Assembly (NCBI GenBank): GCA_022606135.1
Contig: JABYQN010000002.1
Location: 868,001 to 932,000, forward strand
Source of the DNA: Fomes fomentarius
Lineage: Eukaryota; Basidiomycota; Agaricomycetes; Polyporales; Polyporaceae
Direction of reading: 5' to 3'
Length of the DNA: 64,000 nucleotides
Below, one piece after another: positions 55,830-64,000 of this stretch (positions are counted from its first letter, which is position 1; the number at the start of each line of letters is the position of its first letter). A program made the translations under genes and the position numbers. The notes under the pieces are model-generated. The model saw only the letters and a list, made by a program, of their open reading frames with translations. It did no database searches and was not told where the DNA came from.

Positions 55830-57360
55830 ATTTGACTGAGGATCGAGCCGGACAGCGGGCCAGGGTCATAGCAGGTAAGTATCTCCTGGTAGAGAGCAGA
55901 CACATCCCTTCCCTTCCATCTATTATCCTCTTCTCATCTCCTTCAACCCGAATTGTGAACGTTACCGTCCCCATGCTAGAACCACGCGCAAGGCTCTACT
56001 CGGCTGCACACGTGGGTAGTGGACGATGTTCTGCGTGCGCTCGGCCTCTTCCGTTCATCACAGAAGATGAGCAGAGGAAGGCGAGAGATGAATGCATGGT
56101 CATGTGAGTGCTCGCAACATATACTCTGGTAAACCTCAAGTTACCGACATAGTCGATCAGACTCTGTCTAGGGATATCATCGAGCTCGAGGGAGAAACCT
56201 CCCACAGCTACGCTTGTCCGATGAGCGAGCTCCAGCAGCTGCACTTCGCCCCCGTAGCTGGAACATCATCGCTAGCCCTGACGCTCCGTCGACTCACTTC
56301 CGCACCTTCTCACACCCGCCCTCCGCGGTCTCCTGAGTTTCAGCGGCCGCAACTGGGACCGTCACATTCATGGAAGCAGTATATGGCGGCTCCAGAGCCC
56401 GTCCGCCACTCCAGGTCACCATCGAGAACTTTGTCACACAGCCTAGACGTGTCAAAGGTAGAGAACTTACTACTGTTCTATATTCTCTCTCATCTGCGCA
56501 AGCAAAGGCTCGCTAGTATAGTGGTCCTTCGCGTACAAGGCGGACACTGACGTGTAGGCCTGCGTCCTTCCTCCTTTCTCTCTAATTTGCTATGCCTGAT
56601 CTCTATCTTCAACTATCTATCCCTTCAGACTCCTCCGTCAAGACTTCAATGTAACTTCACTCGTACGCGTGTGCAGCTCGCTCATCCTCTTGTGCCCAAG
56701 ATACTGAAAGATCCCACTTATTCAAAAATGTCACTTGGTACATCTAACAGCCACCCGACCGGTGGAGCAACGGACTGTCTCCACGCCCCCACCGAGCATC
56801 CCTCGCTACCCTCCCTCTTCGTGCTCCTCGCGCCCTACATGCACCTCCGCATACATAGACGCCTGTTGCATTCGAGTAAATGTGGACCTGTGCTCCATCG
56901 CAACTATAGCCTTCGCGTGAGACATACAAGCCATAGTGCCAGTACGTCGTGCGCGCTCCTACTTGCAGTACCCTTACCGCACTTCCTCTGATGCAAACTG
57001 CTCGCTATAGCCATCCCCGCGTCACTGCGTATCGAGTGCAGCACGGTCGCGCTGCCGGTGTGCTGCCGACGCGCGAGTTTCGTTGGGAGCGGCCCGGGCT
57101 TGTAGCCGTAGTAGAAATACTCTGCGCGCAATGACGATGCACAGCGCGGACGGGAATGCGCCAGGAAGTGGCGGAAGAAGGGCAATGCAAAAAGCGGTAC
57201 TGGGCCGGGCAAGCAGCTGTATGCATCCGACCAGCACCTTGCGGTGCTCCTTGACAGCGCGTTGGACGCGAGCGGCTCAGGCTGTGCTATGCACCGTGCT
57301 GTGCAGGTTGAACGGTGTGTCGGCGGAGGAGGTGCGTGGTGCGTGGTGCGGATGATGATT
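55830..57360 (+). pseudogene. Decayed gene of unknown family, unit 4 copy
   Basis: Second copy of the broken gene at 49.3-50.8 kb with the same order of blocks: EPRARLYSAAHVGSGRC, a 152-codon frame from 56092 containing SRDIIELEGETSHSYAC and RRLTSAPSHTRPPRSPEFQR, VTIENFVTQPRRVK (near 56420), HPSLPSLFVLLAPY, SHPRVTAYRVQHGRAAGVLP and the QLYASDQHLAVLLD block (57220-). Parts are better preserved than in unit 3, yet the frames still do not join. Family not recognised. Confidence 0.5.
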
Positions 57361-58442
57361 GAGGGTGGCCCGTAGGCGTCATCTGGGTCTGGACATCTGT
57401 GGCCCATGTGAATGCAACTTCGTGCGAATGACGAGCGAGGTCTCGTTTCATGCGGCTCAGGGTCCAGGTAGGTGTATGTGGTTTACAACCAGGTGTCTGT
57501 ATGGCGATGACTGACCACATCCGACACATTTGTTCACTCAGGGTCCACGTGTACGTCAGAGCCTAGTAGTAGTTGCCTCGCCTCACAATTCTAGATGGTC
57601 TCGAACACATGAGGCTGGTATAATCGACCAGTGTCTGTCTATCACCACCGCATGCTCGTGCTGTCCCCAAATATGCCAGATGAGGCTATGTGGCTTCGAT
57701 TCCAAGTATGTGTGCGTCTGTCATGACAGACTTCGCAACTCGTGTATTACGCTCCCCATTGCTTCTCTTCTTCTCTTCCCACCCGTCTCTCCCCGCCTGC
57801 GACCGCTATTGTATGCATCCTGGACGACACTCGTTCCGCTGAGCATCAGCTCTTCACCACTAGATGATCGGGGGAACCACTATATACCCGCTCCGAGAGC
57901 CTGAGTTGGCCATGTTCCATGACAGGAACCAGCTCACGTACATGATATACATGATGAAAACCCGTCCAACCAACATCCACGCACTGTAAGTGATTGTAGA
58001 ATATGCCGTCTCTGTGATTGAGTGTCTCTAGTACGGTCTCTGCATAGCATCGCCATGACGGATTGTGGCTCTGATCAGCAGGTGGTACCCAGCCTCCAGG
58101 GTGGAATTTGTCCTGTGTAGATAAGACGTAGACTCACATGATCTTGCGGATAGCTGACAGCTTGGACGCACGGATCCCACCCTGATCCAGACCTCGTTCA
58201 AGGATAATTAACACCATATGTCGATCAGAACATCCTTTGGAAAATATGCTAGGTTAGATCAGACACATGCGCACTGCCCAGTGGTACTGCGGGTTGGCAT
58301 GAGGGACTCATGGGGCCGTACCTCAACTAGATACGGGTCATGATCCTTAAAGCCCTATGTATAATAGGAGCACTAGAGTGGTCATGCCTCTATTAACCCC
58401 CTCCCCATCTCCCTGACTTCGTTGCTGCACTCGATATCAGGC
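57361..58442. repeat. Array spacer before F-box copy 5
   Basis: Non-coding array DNA matching 50830-51851. A TATAATA-type element near 58360 lies about 80 nt before the ATG of copy 5. Confidence 0.6.
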
Positions 58443-60079
58443 ATGAACGACAGTCGCCTCCCGGTCGAGATATGCGAGCACATTATCGACTCCGATAACC
58501 CCAGCTACTATTCGGCAAGAAAATACTGGTGCTGCACCGCTTTAGTCTGTTCCGCCTGGCTCCCTCGAAGTCGCTTCAATCTGTACAGCGAAGTGGAACT
58601 ACAGAGGTCAGGTCAGGCCAGACTCCTCTTGCGGACCCTGGAAGAAAACTCCCACCTCGCACAACTGGTCGTCGAGCTTGATTTGTACAATGGGATGGAG
58701 TACATACCAGTTGCACAACTCGCCCGCCTACTGAAGAACTGCGTCATCCTCGACCTCTTCTACGTATACAGCAATAATACCGCACCTTACGTCGTGGACG
58801 CATGTCTGTATTCGCTCTCCTTGTTGGGAATTGTGAAGCTGTCATTGTCTGTACAAAGATCAACGGCTCGCGCACTCCTGCGCTTCATCCGCTCACTCGC
58901 AAAGTTGGAAGACCTCACTATCTTCGGGTCCTCTTCCATACGGGACATGAGGTCAATTCTAGCCCTCGGCCCTCGGCGCTCACAAAACGGGACGTCCACA
59001 GCACTCTCAAAGCTGAAGACGCTCAACTTGGAAGTGCGTAATTTTTCTGAAATGCTTGAGTCTGATCCGGATGGCTTCCACAGGAAGACGCCGTATACAT
59101 CAGATATCCACCAAATTACTTTGGAGATGCTGTGGTGCACCTATACGCAGAGATTCATGATGACTGTGAGATCTCACGTATGTGCTACTGCTACCCGAAT
59201 CTGGTTGTCGACTCACCGAGTGTAGCTGACCTGCTACAGTGCATTCAAAACTTTCACCGATTACAAACACTCGATATCATCTTCTTCTTATACAAGCAGG
59301 ACGACACCTCTGACCCGCCGGCAATGATCAAGATCAGGAGACTCTTCACGATTCTGACGAGTGTGTCATCAGGCTCAGCTCTCCATGTTCTGAGGATCGA
59401 CTTAAATCCACTTGAAGATGAGAACCACCGTAACCGCGTTTCCCGCAGTGGTCTACTGGATCTTTTGTTTGGAGCACATATGTTGGCGGTTCTGGATCGG
59501 TTTCCCTCATTGATCCAACTCCACTTCGGACTCATCGACAACGACGAAATATACGATGGAGACTGGTGGGAGGAGGAGATGGTCCGTCGGCTGCCGAGCC
59601 GTCTTCACGCAGCAGTCTCAGTGAACATTTGGGGTAGGGGATCTGATTGCACACGGCGCAGCGCGTGGTTGATGATGTACTCACAGATGATGGTGGTCGC
59701 GACGTATGGCTTCCTGAAGAAGATGAGACAACCGATGAGAATGCGGAAGACGAGACAACCGACGAAGAGGCCAAAGTCGAGACAGCTGAAGAGGAGGCCC
59801 AAGGCATCGTAACAAATGGCTTCGCGGTCAGCTCATCAACAGCACACTCTCAACTTGACCCTGTGGCGATTCATGGAGGTGTCAGAACGAAGATTCTCGG
59901 TGCGTCGTGCACAGTCTGCATATCACGTCTAACACCCTGAATATTTTCCCTCTTGAACAGATGCGGGGGGATACGTCGCTTATCGAGTGGATTATGACCT
60001 AGAGTCCGAGGATTTGGGGAAAACCGAGTTTGACATACCACAAGTCGAGGTGCCGCTCTCCACCCACCCAGCCGTCTGA
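58443..60079 (+). CDS. F-box protein, array copy 5 (intact)
   Basis: Predicted 478 residues from five exons: 58443-59033, 59084-59177, 59226-59620, 59662-59899 and 59961-60079. Exons 3 (395 nt) and 5 (119 nt) have the same length as in copy 4, and the total length is identical although exons 1, 2 and 4 differ by 3-6 nt. N-terminal F-box (SRLPVEICEHIIDSD; LVCSAWLPRSRFNLYSEV), LRR-like middle (LARLLKNCVILDLF, LSLLGIVKLSLSV, LQCIQNFHRLQTLDI), acidic tail (EEDETTDENAEDETTDEEAK) and C-terminal VEVPLSTHPAV. Differences from copy 4 cluster just after the F-box start and in the loops between repeats, as expected if substrate contacts vary. It is convergent with PKA, 1.4 kb apart. Confidence 0.84.
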
Positions 60080-61521
60080 GGTTCCCACATTGCTCGAACC
60101 CCATCCTATCACTGGTTTCCTACCTCAGTGAATCGGTGATTCTTTCTCTTTCTCCTGTTCGGCACAGTGCTGACTGACCGGAACGTATAGACCCGCCCCC
60201 TCTACCCAACTCCTCTCTGCTCACTATTCCTCCGACATCGCTCTCGTCATCGGGTCCCCCCATGCTGTCTTCAGCCTCGACAGGTCTCTGCCAATACACT
60301 CAATCATCTCCAATCCTTGCATCAGAGGATTGATGGCCATATTCATTGCTCCGATTCCGCGATTGACGTCCCAGTCTCCGAACACTACATGCTCTCCCTC
60401 TTCAAATTCGTACATGATCTTCCCTGAGGCACAGTACCCCATCTCCAGCCCGTGATTATCCCGAATGTTCCCTTGCCTGCGACTGCGCCATCTCCTTCCA
60501 TGGCTCACTAAATGCGAACTTCTGTCCGTTCTATCTCTTACTCTTTGTATACTCACCCGTTACTCTCGATTCCGAGTTCTACATCCCCAAATATTGCCGA
60601 ACTTTCCTTTTCTCGTCCCTAGAGCACCTCTCCTCTTTCTCCCCATAGGCATGTCCGAAGTCCGTTATTATACACGATAAGACGACGGAATTCGTGTCGT
60701 TATCTATTGGTCGGTTTGTCCTCAGCCAATCGCTTGCAATGCGTGCAGTCATCAGTAGCTAGGAATCGTTGCGGGGCGCTGGTACTGACCGCCGATCCAA
60801 CTGATGTCTAGTCGAACTTGAGAACCTTTGACATAAGCTGTCATATATTATATGAGGATTGCAACCACACACAGGGAAAGCTGCGGGAACGACTTGACAT
60901 TGACGTCCACACGATACAGATATGTATAATTCTCTTGCATCGTTCAGCAACTAGGGCAAAGCGGTCATTGCGAGGCAGCCTGATAGTCGACAGTGCACCC
61001 AATGACATCCGTACTAGGGATCTCGATGTATGAACGGAGTGAGCATGCTCATTCGCTCACACAAAATATGCACACTTCCCAGAGCTCTGGGACCGAACGT
61101 GAACGGCATCGATAGCGAGACACGAGACAGAAGGACGACAACAGCTAGGAGGACACAGACAGGGATACGTGCGTACATAGGCATACACCGTACAACAACA
61201 GCCAGAAAATAGAGAATAGAGAGTTGAGAGAGAAAAGAGTCCACGAGTGACGGGTCATATGAGGATGTCGTATGCAGTACAAGAGCGGAGATGCGCGTGC
61301 GTAGGTGTAGGTGCTGGTGTTCATGTGTGTACGTGAGGGAGATGGTGATTGAGGTATGCAGGTGACGCTGGCAGTGCAGGTGGGACTGGGGGGAGACGGC
61401 GTTGATGGCGTTGATGGTATAGGCAGGAGACACAGAGAGGAGAGACGAAGGACGAGGACGGAGAGGAGAGTGAAGAGAGGAAAGTGCAGGGTATTAGACA
61501 GAAGACCCAAGACCGAGGCTG
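60080..61521. other. Intergenic region between F-box copy 5 and PKA
   Basis: 1.4 kb between convergent genes. Consists of array blocks (60166-60720, 60858-60910, 61039-61075) and probable 3' untranslated sequence of both genes. Minus-strand frames near 61014-61525 are low-complexity and chance-like. Confidence 0.5.
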
Positions 61522-63436
<1,915 letters not shown>

Positions 63437-64000
63437 TTTCCGGATCATGAAGAGCAGAGACGTGCAGTGCGCGCTGCGCGGGCAACGTCAGTGAGGGCAG
63501 GAACGAAAGAGAGGAAAACGGGGGAGCGGGAGATGAGGAGGAGGGAGTGAAGGAGGATGAGAGGGAAGATGAGGGCTCTGTTCGACAACCCATTGTTCTG
63601 CGGGCGCCACGCGGCTGGGCCCGGCGATGTCATCTTTGTCTTCCGCGTTCGGACGCGGCAACGTGCGCGTCCTTGTTCCCTCTGAGTCTCTGTCTCGCGC
63701 GTGCCCGCCGCGTTCGCATCTGCAATGGGCGATGGGAGTGCAGGTGTAGTGCGCGCGGGGAAAAGTTGCGAGATGCGTGCGGCATCGAGGTCAACAGACG
63801 TGATCTTGTGCGCGTTCAAGTAAAATGGGCGCTTGCATCTTCTTTCCCGACCCCGGTTGACAATATCGCGACGGGCTTCCACCTCCCCACTGTCGGCTGG
63901 TCACTAAATAAGTTGATTGAGCAACTTGTGATATTAACCAGCTGCTGTCTAGCAATAAAAGGAGAAGTGTTGGATGTGCTGGCAGCGGAGGCGGCACCTT
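63437..64000. other. Upstream region of PKA
   Basis: Probable promoter and 5' leader of the kinase gene. A minus-strand frame (63445-63882) lies here but has no recognisable domain and leads into a poor-context start; I regard it as leader sequence. Nothing else seen up to the window edge. Confidence 0.4.

Larger units (their letters stand above)
51670..58246 (+). repeat. Array unit 4 (lacks PKA fragment)
   Basis: About 6.6 kb. Same order as unit 3, but the sequence passes from the counterpart of about 47690 directly to the counterpart of about 48610, without the PKA piece, and also lacks the 320-bp stretch of unit 3. Confidence 0.7.
40540..61521 (+). repeat. Tandem array of five F-box gene units beside PKA
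   Basis: Five direct copies of an F-box gene (starts 40752, 42788, 44520, 51852, 58443) with shared flanks. Upstream of each of units 3-5 is a segment containing AGATCAGACACATGCGCACTG (about 44377, 51677, 58255). Downstream blocks recur around 46250/53575/60166, 46864/54290/60858 and 47040/54488/61039. Further blocks recur in units 3 and 4 only (49410/55960, 50160/56690, 51060/57620). Unit sizes differ (about 2, 1.7, 7.3, 6.6 and 3.3 kb), so deletions or insertions followed duplication. The array ends against the 3' end of the PKA gene. Confidence 0.88.
58247..61521 (+). repeat. Array unit 5 (adjoins intact PKA)
   Basis: The unit nearest the kinase. It has the pre-F-box segment, the intact copy 5, and the downstream blocks that also follow copies 3 and 4, and then runs into the 3' end of the complete PKA gene. 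Confidence 0.7.

Overview
The window reads as nuclear DNA of a wood- or litter-inhabiting basidiomycete (Agaricomycetes; Polyporales-like). The evidence is the many short spliceable introns (about 41-67 nt, GT-AG), a GH43/CBM35 enzyme resembling the Phanerochaete exo-beta-1,3-galactanase, agaricomycete-style F-box and BTB proteins, and two copies of a membrane-protein family I associate with this class. Genes are monocistronic and packed on both strands. All splice models were made by eye from splice motifs, reading frame and family resemblance; there is no transcript evidence.

Region 1 (0-10 kb): a bacterial-type poly(ADP-ribose) glycohydrolase-like gene, a necrosis-inducing NPP1/NLP gene (minus strand), two convergent BTB/POZ genes sharing the same intron positions (a compact one, and one with a roughly 1,000-residue low-complexity tail), and a histidine-rich orphan. 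Region 2 (12-25 kb): two related single-pass membrane proteins (12.3-13.8 kb and 22.3-24.0 kb) bracket a GH43 galactanase-like gene, a small organelle-type membrane protein and a GH28 exo-polygalacturonase-like gene; LSM4 follows. Region 3 (26-39.4 kb): housekeeping genes (F-box/LRR-like protein, DPH5 diphthine synthase, cytosolic asparaginyl-tRNA synthetase, ERV2-type sulfhydryl oxidase), an orphan membrane protein and a small secreted four-cysteine protein.

Region 4 (40.5-63.5 kb) is the most unusual part. It is a tandem array of five F-box-gene units next to a complete cAMP-dependent protein kinase (PKA) catalytic gene. The two F-box copies nearest PKA (51.9 and 58.4 kb) are intact and both predict 478 residues. 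The three farther copies carry premature stops, frameshifts or weakened splice sites. One unit (44.4-51.7 kb) carries a truncated copy of the 3' end of PKA, so the duplicated segment once reached into the kinase gene; the next unit lacks it. Units 3 and 4 also share a second decayed gene of unknown family.

Functionally, the NLP, GH28, GH43 and the secreted protein make up the plant-facing secreted set. PKA, BTB and F-box genes belong to signalling and protein turnover, and LSM4, DPH5, AsnRS and ERV2 are core cell functions. I see no tRNA, rRNA, CRISPR array or intact transposon.
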